A DNA stretch of 35,470 nucleotides from UBA10649 sp963842725 (lineage in GTDB: Bacteria > Actinomycetota > Actinomycetes > S36-B12): assembly GCA_963842725.1 (NCBI GenBank), contig CAWJHN010000002.1, forward strand, positions 1-35,470. Direction: 5' to 3'. The notes beneath the pieces were generated by a model. That model did not search any database. It had not been told where the DNA came from and saw only the letters and a list, made by a program, of their open reading frames with translations. Shown piece after piece: positions 23,591 through 31,449 of the stretch (the first letter of the stretch is position 1; the number at the start of each line of letters is the position of its first letter). The position numbers and the translations under genes were made by a program.

Positions 23591-24793
23591 CTAGGAGTTG
23601 GACGCCTGCAGGGTGACGGGCACCTCGAGGGACTGACCACCGCGGGTGACCGTCAGGGTCAGCGTGTCACCCGGCGCGTTGGCCCGGATCGACACGATGA
23701 GGGCCGTCGGGTCGGTGACCGGGGAGCCGTTGATGGCGGTGATCACGTCGCCCTGCTGGAGGCCGGCCGCCTCGGCCGGTCCACCGGTCGTCACGACGCC
23801 GACCTGCGCGCCGGGACCGGCGAACGTCATGTCGAGCTCGACGCCGATGACCGGGGTCGAGGAGGTGCCGGTCGCGATGATCTCGTCCGAGATGCGCTTG
23901 ACGGTGTCGATGGGGATCGCGAAGCCGAGGCCGATGGAGCCGGCCTGGCTGCCGGCGTCGACGCCCATGGTCGCGATGGCGGAGTTGACGCCGATCACGG
24001 CGCCGGAGCCGTCGAGCAGCGGACCGCCCGAGTTGCCCGGGTTGATCGCCGCGTCGGTCTGGATGGCGTTGATGAAGGCCGTCTCGCCCTCGCCGCCGGC
24101 CGTGACCGGGCGGTTCAGCGCGCTGACGATGCCGGACGTGACTGTGCCCTGCAGGCCGAGCGGCGAGCCGACGGCGATGACCGAGTCACCGACGTTCAGC
24201 GCGGCGGACGAGCCCAGCGGCACGGTGGGCAGTCCGGTCTTGTCGACCTTGACGACCGCGAGGTCGTACCCGGCGTTCGCGCCGACCAGGGTGCCGGGCG
24301 CCGTGGTGCCGTCGGCGAAGGAGACCTCAATCGTGCCCCCGGTCGCGCCCCCGGCCACGTGGTTGTTCGTGATGATGTAGCCGTCCGGGCTGATGACGAA
24401 GCCCGAGCCGGTGCCCGCGCTCTGGGCCCCGCTGACGTTCAGCTGGACCACTGCCGGCTGGACCTTCGCGGCGATGTCGGCGATCGAGCCGGGCACGAGG
24501 CTGCCGGACCCGTCGACGGTCTTGGTGATGGTGGTCGTGGTGCTGTCCGGCAGCGTCTCGCGGGCGGCGATGAAGCCGACCGCCCCGCCGATGGACCCCG
24601 CGGTGACCGCGATGATGCCCGCGCCGGCGATCAGCCCGACGATCTTGAGCCCGGTGTGGTTCGACGCCTTCTGCGGCGGCGCCATCGGCGGACGGTCAGC
24701 GGACGCGTCCAGCGGCGGGTACGCCACGTAGGGCGAGGTCTCGGGGTAGACGTAGGGACCGGGCTGCGGTCCGTTGGGGGTCGGGGTCGTCAC
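23591..24793 (-). CDS. htrA: HtrA/DegP-like trypsin-type serine protease with PDZ domain
   Basis: The 400-residue protein has a Pro-rich cytoplasmic stretch (1-45), one membrane segment (48-77), a trypsin-like protease domain with triad H145 (NNHVAG), D177 (YDLAVVK) and S255 (GNSGGP), and one PDZ domain (about 300-395; VVTTGGPAEAAGLQQGDVITAING). It should degrade misfolded proteins outside the membrane during envelope stress. GTG 24793 is chosen because GAGGAGG lies 7 nt upstream; the longer ORF to 24835 lacks one. It is divergent from the Sua5 gene, with 173-185 bp between them, and is followed by two hairpins. Confidence 0.94.
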   Translation of the reverse strand: MTTPTPNGPQPGPYVYPETSPYVAYPPLDASADRPPMAPPQKASNHTGLKIVGLIAGAGIIAVTAGSIGGAVGFIAARETLPDSTTTTITKTVDGSGSLVPGSIADIAAKVQPAVVQLNVSGAQSAGTGSGFVISPDGYIITNNHVAGGATGGTIEVSFADGTTAPGTLVGANAGYDLAVVKVDKTGLPTVPLGSSAALNVGDSVIAVGSPLGLQGTVTSGIVSALNRPVTAGGEGETAFINAIQTDAAINPGNSGGPLLDGSGAVIGVNSAIATMGVDAGSQAGSIGLGFAIPIDTVKRISDEIIATGTSSTPVIGVELDMTFAGPGAQVGVVTTGGPAEAAGLQQGDVITAINGSPVTDPTALIVSIRANAPGDTLTLTVTRGGQSLEVPVTLQASNS

Positions 24794-24978
24794 TGCATCC
24801 TCCTCATGGTGGCACTCCTGACGGAGTCCCTGCATCGATTCTCACCCGCTAAGACACCGGTCCCGACCGATCCGTTCCGCCCTGACGAGGAATCGCGCAA
24901 TCTCTGACATTCCTCTTACAAACGACCCGTTCGAGGCGTCCCGGCGGCCTCCCGCGGGCGGCAGGGTTGAATGGACGC

Positions 24979-25944
24979 GTGCTCCTGACCGCCGATCCCG
25001 CCGTCGCGGCCGCCGCGATCGCCGACGGTCGGCTGGCCGCGCTCCCCACCGAGACCGTGTACGGCCTGGGCGCCCGCGCCGATGACCCGCACGCCATCGC
25101 CCGGGTCTACGCGGCCAAGGGACGCCCAGCAGACCACCCGCTGATCGTGCACGTGCTCGAGGCGAGCGCGCTCGACCAGTGGGGGATCCGCATCCCGGAC
25201 TTCGCCAGGGTCCTGGCGCGCGCGTTCTGGCCGGGCCCGCTCACGATCGTCGTGCCGCGGTCGTCCCGGGCGGGCGACTTCGTCACGGGCGGCCAGGACA
25301 CGGTGGCCCTGCGCGTCCCGTCGCACCCGGTCATGCGCGACGTCCTGGGCCGGGTCGCCGCGCTCACCGGCGACCCGGATGCCGGCGTGGCCGCACCCAG
25401 CGCGAACCGGTTCGGCCAGGTGAGCCCGACGACGGCCGAGCACGTGATCGACGAGCTCGGCGGCGTCCTGGGCGACCGGGACGTCGTCCTCGACGGCGGC
25501 ACGTGCGATGTCGGCGTCGAGTCGACGATCGTCGACTGCACCGGGCCCTCGCCCGTGCTCCTGCGGCCAGGCCAGGTGAGCGGAGCCGCGATCGAGCGCG
25601 CCACCGGGCTGAGGCTCGGCCCGTCGTCGACCGTGCGCGCCCCCGGCACGCTGGCCTCCCACTACTCGCCGAGGGCGAGGGTGATCCTCGTCCGGAGCCC
25701 TTCCGACGTCCCGATCGACGTCGATGACGTGACGACCGGACTGCTGGCCCTGGGCGAGGTGCCCACTCCACCGGGGGTCGTCCGGCTCAGCGAGCCCTCG
25801 GATGCCGGCGAGTACGCGCGCGTGCTGTACGCCGCCCTCCGCGAGGCCGACGCGCTCGGCCTTCGGACCGTGCTGGCGATCCCGCCGGACGCCGCGGGGA
25901 TCGGCGCCGCGGTGATCGACCGGCTGACGCGGGCTGCTACTTAG
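24979..25944 (+). CDS. L-threonylcarbamoyladenylate synthase (Sua5/YwlC type)
   Basis: The protein of about 321 residues makes threonylcarbamoyl-AMP from threonine, bicarbonate and ATP, the first step of t6A37 formation on ANN-decoding tRNAs. The YrdC domain shows LPTETVYGLGARADD, the KGRPADHPLIVHV ligand segment, the SANRFGQVSPTTA motif and VESTIVDCTG; the C-terminal Sua5 domain is marked by LRPGQVSG and APGTLASHYSPRA. Length fits the two-domain Sua5/YwlC form rather than the short TsaC. GTG 24979 is used: TTG 24967 directly abuts the only G-rich stretch, leaving no room for a Shine-Dalgarno. TTGAAT, 6 nt before GTG, may be a weak leaderless -10. It overlaps the convergent SDR gene by 8 bp. 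Confidence 0.92.
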   Translation: MLLTADPAVAAAAIADGRLAALPTETVYGLGARADDPHAIARVYAAKGRPADHPLIVHVLEASALDQWGIRIPDFARVLARAFWPGPLTIVVPRSSRAGDFVTGGQDTVALRVPSHPVMRDVLGRVAALTGDPDAGVAAPSANRFGQVSPTTAEHVIDELGGVLGDRDVVLDGGTCDVGVESTIVDCTGPSPVLLRPGQVSGAAIERATGLRLGPSSTVRAPGTLASHYSPRARVILVRSPSDVPIDVDDVTTGLLALGEVPTPPGVVRLSEPSDAGEYARVLYAALREADALGLRTVLAIPPDAAGIGAAVIDRLTRAAT

Positions 25945-26710
25945 GCTGCATCCGGATGGCGCCGTCGAGCCGGACGACCTCGCCGTTCATGTAGGTGTTC
26001 TCGGCCAGCGCCTCGGCCAGGTGCGCGAACTCGTCGGCCGTGCCCAGCCGCCGCGGGAAGACCGGCGACTTGGCCAGCCCCTCCTTCAGCTCCGGCGGTG
26101 CGAAGTCGTAGATCGGGGTGTCGATGAGTCCCGGGGCGATCGTCAGCACCCGGACGCCGATGGCTCCGAGGTCGCGGGCCAGCGGCAGCGTCATGCCCAC
26201 GATCGCGCCCTTGCTGGCGCTGTAGGCGGCCTGGCCGATCTGCCCGTCGAAGGCGGCGACGGAGGCGGTCATGATGATCACGCCCCGCTCGCCGTCGGCC
26301 GTCGGCTCGTTGCGGCTCATGGCGGCCGCGGCCTTGCTGACGACGTCGAAGGTCCCGATCAGGTTGACCTCGATGACCTTGCGGTACGCGTCGAGGTTCG
26401 CCGGGTTGCCCTCGCGGTCCACCGTGCGCTGCGCCCAGGGGATGCCCGCGCAGGAGATCAGCGTGTCGATGCGCCCGAACGTGCCCACCGTCAGGTCGAC
26501 CGCCTCGCTGACCTGGCCCGGCACGGTGAGGTCCGTGGGGATCGCCACGACGGTGGCGCCGAGCGCCTCGGCCAGCGCGGTCGCCTTCTCCGCGCTGATG
26601 TCGACGACCGCGACCCCCGTGGCGCCGGCCGCGACCGCCCGCCGCACCACCGCCTCGCCCAGTCCGGACGCTCCACCGGTGACCAGGACAACCGAGCCGT
26701 TGAATCTCAT
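25937..26710 (-). CDS. Short-chain dehydrogenase, 3-hydroxyacyl-CoA dehydrogenase type II-like
   Basis: The 257-residue SDR has TGGASGLGEA (11-20) for NAD(H), NxxG-region SCAGIPW (86-92), and the catalytic S150, Y163, K167 (YSASK). The segments NPANLDAYRKVIEVNLIGTFDVV, GVIIMTASVAAFDGQIGQAAYSASKGAIVGMTLPLARDL and APGLIDTPI match the HSD17B10/type II 3-hydroxyacyl-CoA dehydrogenase branch, which oxidises short (S)-3-hydroxyacyl-CoA in fatty acid or isoleucine breakdown. No beta-oxidation partners lie next to it. ATG 26710 has AGGA upstream. It is convergent with the Sua5 gene (8-bp overlap). Confidence 0.9.
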   Translation of the reverse strand: MRFNGSVVLVTGGASGLGEAVVRRAVAAGATGVAVVDISAEKATALAEALGATVVAIPTDLTVPGQVSEAVDLTVGTFGRIDTLISCAGIPWAQRTVDREGNPANLDAYRKVIEVNLIGTFDVVSKAAAAMSRNEPTADGERGVIIMTASVAAFDGQIGQAAYSASKGAIVGMTLPLARDLGAIGVRVLTIAPGLIDTPIYDFAPPELKEGLAKSPVFPRRLGTADEFAHLAEALAENTYMNGEVVRLDGAIRMQPK

Positions 26711-26752
26711 GGCGACATCCTGCCGCCGCCCGACCCCCTATGCCATGCGAAC

Positions 26753-27133
26753 TCAGGCGTAGCCCAGCTCGTCGAGGCGGTCGTCGTCGATCCCGAAGTG
26801 ATGGGCGACCTCGTGCACGACCGTGACGCGGACCTGCTCGACGACGTCGGCCGCCGTGGAGCACATGCGCAGGATGGGCAGCCGGTAGATGGTGATGGTG
26901 TCGGGGAGCATCCCGGCGTAGGTCTGGCCGCGCTCGGTCAGCGGCACCCCGTAGTAGAGCCCGAGCAGGTTTCGGCCGGGCGGCGAGTAGTCCTCGACGA
27001 GCACGACGACGTTGTCCATCAGCCGGGCCAGCTCGTCCGGAATCTGGTCGAGGGCCTCCCCGACCAGCACTTCGAACTCGTCCCGCGGCACGACGATCAC
27101 CCGTCCATCGTCACCCACGAGGGTCGGTTTCAC
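26753..27133 (-). CDS. Small zinc metallopeptidase (MMP-like/zincin family)
   Basis: The 126-residue protein has HEVAHHFGIDDDRLDELG with H107, E108, H111 (HExxH) and a following Asp/Glu cluster, and the opening ...EFEVLVGEALDQIPDELARLMDNVVVLVED, the hallmarks of the small one-domain metallopeptidase family (DUF1025-like) of bacteria. It is presumed to cleave peptides with Zn; a physiological target is not known. The start is uncertain: GTG 27133 gives the listed length, while the conserved part begins at the internal VIVVPRDEF. It is divergent from the tRNA-Glu/Asp cluster, whose promoter would lie over its 5' end. Confidence 0.85.
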   Translation of the reverse strand: MKPTLVGDDGRVIVVPRDEFEVLVGEALDQIPDELARLMDNVVVLVEDYSPPGRNLLGLYYGVPLTERGQTYAGMLPDTITIYRLPILRMCSTAADVVEQVRVTVVHEVAHHFGIDDDRLDELGYA

Positions 27134-27158
27134 GTCGCCGGGGTATCTCCCCTATGCT
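27129..27158 (+). promoter_or_regulatory. Candidate promoter of the tRNA-Glu/Asp cluster
   Basis: TTCACG (27129-27134) and TATGCT (27153-27158) are 18 bp apart, 43 bp before tRNA-Glu. The -35 is a weak match; the -10 fits TANNNT. Confidence 0.4.
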
Positions 27159-27201
27159 TACCCGGTCGCCAACGGCTTCGCGGTCGACGGGGACTGAATA
27201 G

Positions 27202-27274
27202 GTCCCCATCGTCTAGTGGCCTAGGACTCCGCCCTTTCACGGCGGCAGCACGGGTTCGAATCCCGTTGGGGATA
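27202..27274 (+). tRNA. tRNA-Glu(TTC)
   Basis: The 73-nt cloverleaf has acceptor GTCCCCA/TGGGGAT with discriminator A, anticodon stem CCGCC/GGCGG with loop CTTTCAC (anticodon TTC), and T-arm CGGGT-TCGAATC-CCG. CCA is not encoded. It is followed 13 bp later by tRNA-Asp, the usual Glu-Asp pair. Confidence 0.97.
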
Positions 27275-27287
27275 CGCCTCACCACGA

Positions 27288-27364
27288 GGCCCCGTAGCGC
27301 AGTTGGTTAGCGCGCCGCCCTGTCACGGCGGAGGTCGCCGGTTCGAGCCCGGTCGGGGTCGCCA
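27288..27364 (+). tRNA. tRNA-Asp(GTC), CCA encoded
   Basis: Acceptor GGCCCCG/CGGGGTC with discriminator G (27361), anticodon loop CTGTCAC (anticodon GTC) and T-arm CCGGT-TCGAGCC-CGG are all present; CCA at 27362-27364 is encoded. A strong terminator follows at once. The right-hand inverted arm of the window ends inside this gene's 3' end. Confidence 0.97.
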
Positions 27365-27392
27365 AGCCCGGAGCGAAAGCTCCGGGCTTTTT
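27364..27392 (+). terminator. Rho-independent terminator of the tRNA-Glu/Asp operon
   Basis: AGCCCGGAGC (27365-27374) pairs with GCTCCGGGCT across a GAAA tetraloop, followed by TTTT (27389-27392). It is a textbook intrinsic terminator. It may also serve the convergent hemerythrin gene, which ends at 27412. Confidence 0.93.
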
Positions 27393-27411
27393 CATGCCCA
27401 CGAGTCAGGGG

Positions 27412-28077
27412 TCAGGCCCGGCGCCCGGCCATGCTCCCCCATCGCACGGCGGCCTCGCGGTCGTAGCCCCGCCCGGACGTCACTCCCATCAGCCACATCA
27501 CCGGGCCGGGTACTTGGCTGTGCAAGGCGGCCGCCCCTGCCCGGTCCGCGTCGTCCGCCATCCACATCAGGGACGTGCCCATGTCCTTCATGGACATGCC
27601 CTTGCGGTAGTAGTTCTTCTCCAGGTACTTCCAGTCGTCGTCATCGAGGGTCGCCACGACGACGGGGACGGACTCGCGTTCCTCGTGGTCGAGGTGCGGC
27701 AGAGTCACCCCGGCCATCTCGCTGACCGCCGCGCGGAGCACCTCGCGGTTCGCCTCGGACCCGTCGGCGTCGTAGGCGGCCGCCGCCGCCACCAGTCGGT
27801 CAGAGGCGACCACCATGGCGTCGTGCTCGGCCCCGTTGACCGCCGCCAGATCCGCGGCCTCGGGCCGCTTGGCCACGACCCTCGGCCACATGCCCTCGTC
27901 CTCGCCCACGTGGTGGTGGTGCACCGTTCGCACCAGCCACGGCACGAACGCGCAGACCGCTGCCCGGCGGTCGGGCGGCAGCGACTCCGCCAGCACCGCG
28001 TCGAGGCGGGCCAGATCCCGCCGAAGGGCAGAGTGAATGACGGTGTTCATCGCCATGTGATCGGTACCAGTTGCCAT
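27412..28077 (-). CDS. Hemerythrin-domain (HHE cation-binding) protein
   Basis: The 221-residue protein is a four-helix hemerythrin-like fold. Candidate diiron ligands are H15 (NTVIHSALR), the H53-H56 and E59/E61 cluster (HHHHVGEDEGMW), H85 (GAEHDAM) and H128/E132 (LPHLDHEERE). Such proteins bind O2 or sense oxygen, NO or iron; a tail after residue 150 (YYRKGMSMKDMGTSLMWMADD) is seen in actinobacterial members of unknown role. ATG 28077 follows GGGAGGCGAGG; a longer frame to 28218 has no such site. It is convergent with the tRNA-Asp operon. A degraded mirror copy occupies 34787-35416. Confidence 0.9.
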   Translation of the reverse strand: MATGTDHMAMNTVIHSALRRDLARLDAVLAESLPPDRRAAVCAFVPWLVRTVHHHHVGEDEGMWPRVVAKRPEAADLAAVNGAEHDAMVVASDRLVAAAAAYDADGSEANREVLRAAVSEMAGVTLPHLDHEERESVPVVVATLDDDDWKYLEKNYYRKGMSMKDMGTSLMWMADDADRAGAAALHSQVPGPVMWLMGVTSGRGYDREAAVRWGSMAGRRA

Positions 28078-28220
28078 CCTCGCCTCCCAGAACGGGCGAA
28101 TCGCCCCAGTCCTGAGAGCACCCCCCGCCCCGGATCCGTGGCGAAATCCCCCTGCTATCGTCTGACGCCGGAAGATACGCCCCTCCCGCCGAAAGCGGAA
28201 GGTCCTTCCGAGCACCACAC

Positions 28221-28294
28221 GGCCAGGTAGCTCAGTTGGTACGAGCGTCCGACTGAAAATCGGAAGGTCGGCGGTTCGACCCCGCCCCTGGCCA
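28221..28294 (+). tRNA. tRNA-Phe(GAA)
   Basis: Acceptor GGCCAGG/CCTGGCC with discriminator A, D-arm GCTC/GAGC, anticodon stem CCGA with loop CTGAAAA (anticodon GAA), and T-arm GGCGG-TTCGACC-CCGCC give a 74-nt tRNA. CCA is not encoded. A restriction-type island begins downstream, so its 3' end could be an att site; no integrase is seen here. The mirror copy at 34547-34620 differs by one base. Confidence 0.96.
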
Positions 28295-28677
28295 CTCGAA
28301 ATCCCCTCCAGCGCAACGACTTTCGGCGCGGGCCTTTCCTACTCGAATCAGCAGGCAAAGAGATCTGCCCTATTCTCTGCCCTTTCACACACGCACAATC
28401 TGTGGATAACTGGCCGAGATTCGGCGAAGATCGGAAGGTCAAGACCCTACTCCGTGGGCGCGACGACTGACGTTCTGGTGGGTCGGCTGGATCGCGTCCA
28501 CGCACAACCTTCGGTACCTGCCGAAGGCAGTCGCCGACGTGTGGCGGAGGCAGTAGAAGAGCCCTGTCACTTTGTTGGACCACGCTGCTTTGCGGGTTCC
28601 CCTCCCTGTCCAGAAGGCCTGACTGGGGAGGAGCTGTCAGACAGTCGCGCCACACTTCAATTGAACAGGGGGTAGAG
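28295..28677. other. Gene-poor stretch after tRNA-Phe
   Basis: No convincing gene is found here. It contains TGTGGATAAC at 28401-28410 and an 11-bp copy of the tRNA-Phe segment ATCGGAAGGTC at 28430-28440, which is too short to be a secure att remnant. A short frame reading WVGWIASTHNL can be followed over about 90 bp but ends in stops in both inverted-repeat arms. Confidence 0.5.
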
Positions 28678-28769
28678 ATGGAAGACAGAACGGCGACCGA
28701 CGGCGGAGCCAGGGCCTGGCCAGTCAGAGCTCTCACTGTCCCGGGTGCCGTCCCGTCCGTGTCCAGTCA

Positions 28770-29605
28770 TTGGGCGAGGCCAACGTGCGCGGGGATGAGT
28801 TGGGTGGATCTCGACGTCGACCATCGCGAGGCGCACGAGGAGTGGGATCTGGCACGTGTCGCCCCCGATTCGGTGGCCCGTCTGACCGCAGCACTGAATC
28901 TCGTCGAAGCGGATTGCCCGGAGGCGATCCTCGCCTGGACGCAGGTTCCTATCGACTACCCAGGAGATTCAGGTGGTGAAGCCGCCGGGTGTGTAATCGT
29001 GCTGCGGATCTTGTCGCAGAACGACTTCGCGACGCGGCTCGCAGCGGTCCAGGTGTCTGAGCATCTTGCGCAGGTGGCATCTCTCGACCGAGATGGTGCC
29101 CGCCAGCTGCATGACCGCGTGGCTGGAGTTCGGTGCCTGGCTGGACGGGTTCGACTACCCCTGTTCCACTCTCGCCGTGGACGCCGCCGACCTGCTCATC
29201 GCCAACACACCTCTGGCAGACCTGCGGCAAATCTCGGCGTTCAAGTCCGGAGGCATACCAAAGCAAGCCCTCACGAGCGACCAACTCGAGTACGTCGAGT
29301 TCATGCGGGCGTGCACGAAGACGTCAATCCCTGCCCTCACTCGGCTGTATGCACCCATCGCTGCGTGACGGCACGAGGGGAACGTGGACACGGCAATGGC
29401 CATGCTCGGGGCGTCGATCGGCCTCAGGGAGCCCGGTCGCGTCGGACTATGACAAGCTGTCCTGGCTCTGTGAGCGCACTGGCGACTTCCAGCACGCCTC
29501 CGTCATCGCGCAGGAGGGCTCGCCGAGCCATGGATGTTGGGGCCTGTCGCCGACCGCCTCCGGCGTAGGACCGATCGATGCAGAGAAGAGCTCAACCGCA
29601 CCTAG
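28770..29605 (+). pseudogene. Uncharacterised helical (TPR-like) protein, frameshifted in this assembly
   Basis: Joined across frames this gives about 270 residues: an N-terminal part (HREAHEEWDLARVAPDSVARLTAAL, EAILAWTQVP), a middle part (ARQLMTAWLEFGAWLDGFDYP, LLIANTPLADLRQISAFKSGGIPKQAL, EYVEFMRACTKTSIPALTRLY), and a C-terminal TPR-like helix pair (AMAMLGASIGLREP, YDKLSWLCERTGDFQHASVIAQEG, GPVADRLRRRTDRCREEL). I do not recognise a named family. The left arm breaks near 29110, 29365, 29445 and 29520; the inverted copy at 33228-34066 keeps the frame at the first of these (GARQLMTAWLEFG), so at least that break is an error. Start may be TTG 28770 or ATG 28795; the end is approximate. It is convergent with the small gene next to the GmrSD gene and may be its partner. 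Confidence 0.65.
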
Positions 29606-29813
29606 GGTCCTTCGCCAAGTCCTGCCGCGACCCCGTTGTTCATTGATGCGCCTCAGATCGGCCCCGCCGAGCGCCGATGTCGTATCGACTCCGTCAGCTC
29701 CCCGAACCGCCGGATAAGTACCGCGCCAATCCTTGCGCCCGAGGATTGCGAGCAACTTCCTCACGAAACGGCCTATGGAGTGGGCGCGAACCGCCCCGAC
29801 GGGGGTTGCAGGC

Positions 29814-30206
29814 CTATGTGGTCGGAGGCGTGTATCCGAGGCTCTGAAGGCGCTGCGAGCAGATGGTGCGCTCTTCGTCGGTGAAGAGCGGCTCGAACCT
29901 CCGCTGAAGGACGTGGGCCTCGACGGTCAGATCGAGGCGACCCTTCTGCCACAGGGCCGTGAAGCCGTCCGAGGGCTTGGCCGTGTGGATGAGGTAGCGA
30001 GCTGTCTCAAGAGCGCCGCGCTCTTGAAGCATTCGCAGGAAGACGGTGGCGTTGTACCCGGCCTCGGTCTTGGCGCGACGGTAGATGTCCTGCATCGCAT
30101 TTTTGAACTCAGCCACGACTGGGTCGACGCCCATCAGCCCTCCACACGGCTTCCACGTTAGCGTCGCCGGCGAGACCACCCAGTCACCGACGGCGAGCTT
30201 GTTCAA
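29814..30206 (-). CDS. Conserved small protein or C-terminal module of the GmrSD-like gene
   Basis: The 130-residue frame contains a strongly conserved-looking stretch, YNATVFLRMLQERGALETARYLIHTAKPSDGFTALWQKGRLDLTVEAHVL then FEPLFTDEERTICSQRL. I know this type of segment from actinobacterial proteins of unknown function but cannot name it. The start TTG 30206 overlaps the stop of the preceding DUF1524 gene (TTGA), so it is either translationally coupled or, if one base is wrong, the fused C-terminus of that protein. In the mirror copy (32637-33029) the stop codon of the preceding gene is absent, which leaves the fusion possible. KLAVGDWVVSPAT at the N-terminus resembles a small SH3-like fold. 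Confidence 0.75.
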   Translation of the reverse strand: MNKLAVGDWVVSPATLTWKPCGGLMGVDPVVAEFKNAMQDIYRRAKTEAGYNATVFLRMLQERGALETARYLIHTAKPSDGFTALWQKGRLDLTVEAHVLQRRFEPLFTDEERTICSQRLQSLGYTPPTT

Positions 30207-31432
30207 TCGCTGGCAATCAACTTCACTCGAACTCGATCGTCAAGACCAAATGTCGTTAGGGACACCTGCACTGCTTCGAAAAGGAAGTGAGGGGCCCAAC
30301 CCGCGTACATGAGCTGGCCGTCAGGGAGCTCGACGTACTTCGTCCGCGGGATTCGAGTCTTGTGAATCAAGCGCCCATGGTCGGTGGTAAGGAACGTCTC
30401 CTTGTCCCGAAGCCACGACGTGTAGCCGACCCTCGCGAGAAGGGCCTTGACGTTGTGGACGTCGCCCAAGAGCTGGTCCTCGAATGCCACGTACTCAAAC
30501 ACGTCCGGATCGGCCTTGCCGGGAGGAATCGCGAGGTCGACGACCCGAACCAGGTCGTCCGGCGCGTCCATCGGCATACCCGACGGTCGAGACCATATCC
30601 GGAGAAACTCCGCGGTGAGCTCGTGTGTGCGTCCCGTGATCGCGTCGTAGTTCCAGCTCGACCTCGTCGCCAAGTCCTTCACCTTCCGCGACCGCAGCGA
30701 TGGGTAGTACCTGCTCGCCTTCAGGTGGAATGGTCTGTTTCCTGCTCCCTGGTTCAACGGCGCTTCCAGCAGAGTGAGGTTGCCGATGGTGTTGAGCACC
30801 GTACGGAACTCGGCCTGCTCATCATTCGTAAGCGCCACCCCAGTGGTCGTCCCCCCGTCACCCGACCAGTCGTCTGTCGGCGACTGCGGGTGGATGTGCT
30901 CGATCTGCAAGTCCTCGGCGTCGGCAGGTGGCTTCTCGATCCGACGAAGTACGTATCCGACGTGGGGGACTGATGCGTGCGTGAGTGCGAGGCGGACCCG
31001 TCGGATCTTCTGGTGTGCGGGTGATGAGCCCTTCGATTGGGTACCCAGTCTCCCCGAGTTCGCGGCAGAGTGTTCCGATCATTCCGATGTCTTGACTGAG
31101 GTTGACGACCGCTCGACGGACCCACATCGATTGCAGTCGCTCGCATGTCTCGACGAACGTGATCCTGTCGATGCTGCCGGCTAGGAGATCGTCGTCGACC
31201 CTGACGTCAGCGGACGGGGACCTCCTTCGAACATCCGCACGAGACGGAGCTGCTCCGCGGACGTCGGGATCGAGTCTCCCCATGCCGGTGTCAGGGAGCA
31301 CGCCATAGCGATATGGCGTCGCGCACCCACTCGGCCCCAACCTCGGAAGTCAGGTCCCGCACTGGGTCCGGGTACCGCTTCGCAGATGCCCTGTAGACGC
31401 CGAAGTCTCCACCAAAGTCCGGCTGCGTTGAC
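30203..31432 (-). pseudogene. GmrSD-like restriction protein, C-terminal part (DUF1524 HNH), frameshifted and cut at the fold-back
   Basis: The clean frame 30203-30910 holds the DUF1524 nuclease: LQIEHIHPQSPTDDW (HNH-type His pair), NTIGNLTLLEAPLNQGAGNRPFHLKASRYYPS and WNYDAITGRTHELTAEFLRIW. Upstream, in other frames, come FVETCERLQSMWVRRAVVN and YVLRRIEKPPADAEDL, the helical middle of the family, and near the fold-back point DFGGDFGVYRASAKRYPDPVRDL. Frames break near 31292, 31230 and 31003. The N-terminal DUF262 part (xPxFQRxYVW, DGQQRL) is missing because the window turns back at 31432. These proteins restrict modified phage DNA. This is a different gene from the one at 659-2851: the nuclease motif reads IEHIHPQ here and IEHLMPQ there. 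Confidence 0.83.
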
Positions 31433-31434
31433 GA

Positions 31435-31444
31435 CGTCGCGACG
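31435..31444. other. Centre of the fold-back palindrome (CGTCGCGACG)
   Basis: The axis of symmetry lies between 31439 and 31440. Beyond this 10-bp perfect palindrome the arms agree again from 31432 leftwards and 31450 rightwards, with a few unmatched bases between. Confidence 0.9.
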
Positions 31445-31449
31445 AGGTA

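Larger units (their letters stand above)
27358..31432 (+). repeat. Left arm of an ~8-kb inverted repeat
   Basis: From tRNA-Asp's 3' end to 31432 the sequence reappears in reverse complement at 31450-35470. Checkpoints: tRNA-Phe 28221-28294 matches 34547-34620; the stop of the small conserved gene at 29814 matches 33029. This arm is mostly the cleaner one, but it has its own extra bases (for example near 29110 and 31003). Confidence 0.97.

Noticed and set aside
28430..28440. 11-bp repeat of the tRNA-Phe segment ATCGGAAGGTC as an att remnant
   Set aside because: It is too short, comes from the anticodon-variable region rather than the tRNA 3' end, and lies within a stretch with no integrase.
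31433..31449. Hairpin telomere of a linear replicon at the palindrome centre
   Set aside because: A telomere would not be expected to cut a restriction gene in half, and the arms differ by error-like indels. A read fold-back explains this more simply, although read mapping is needed to exclude it.
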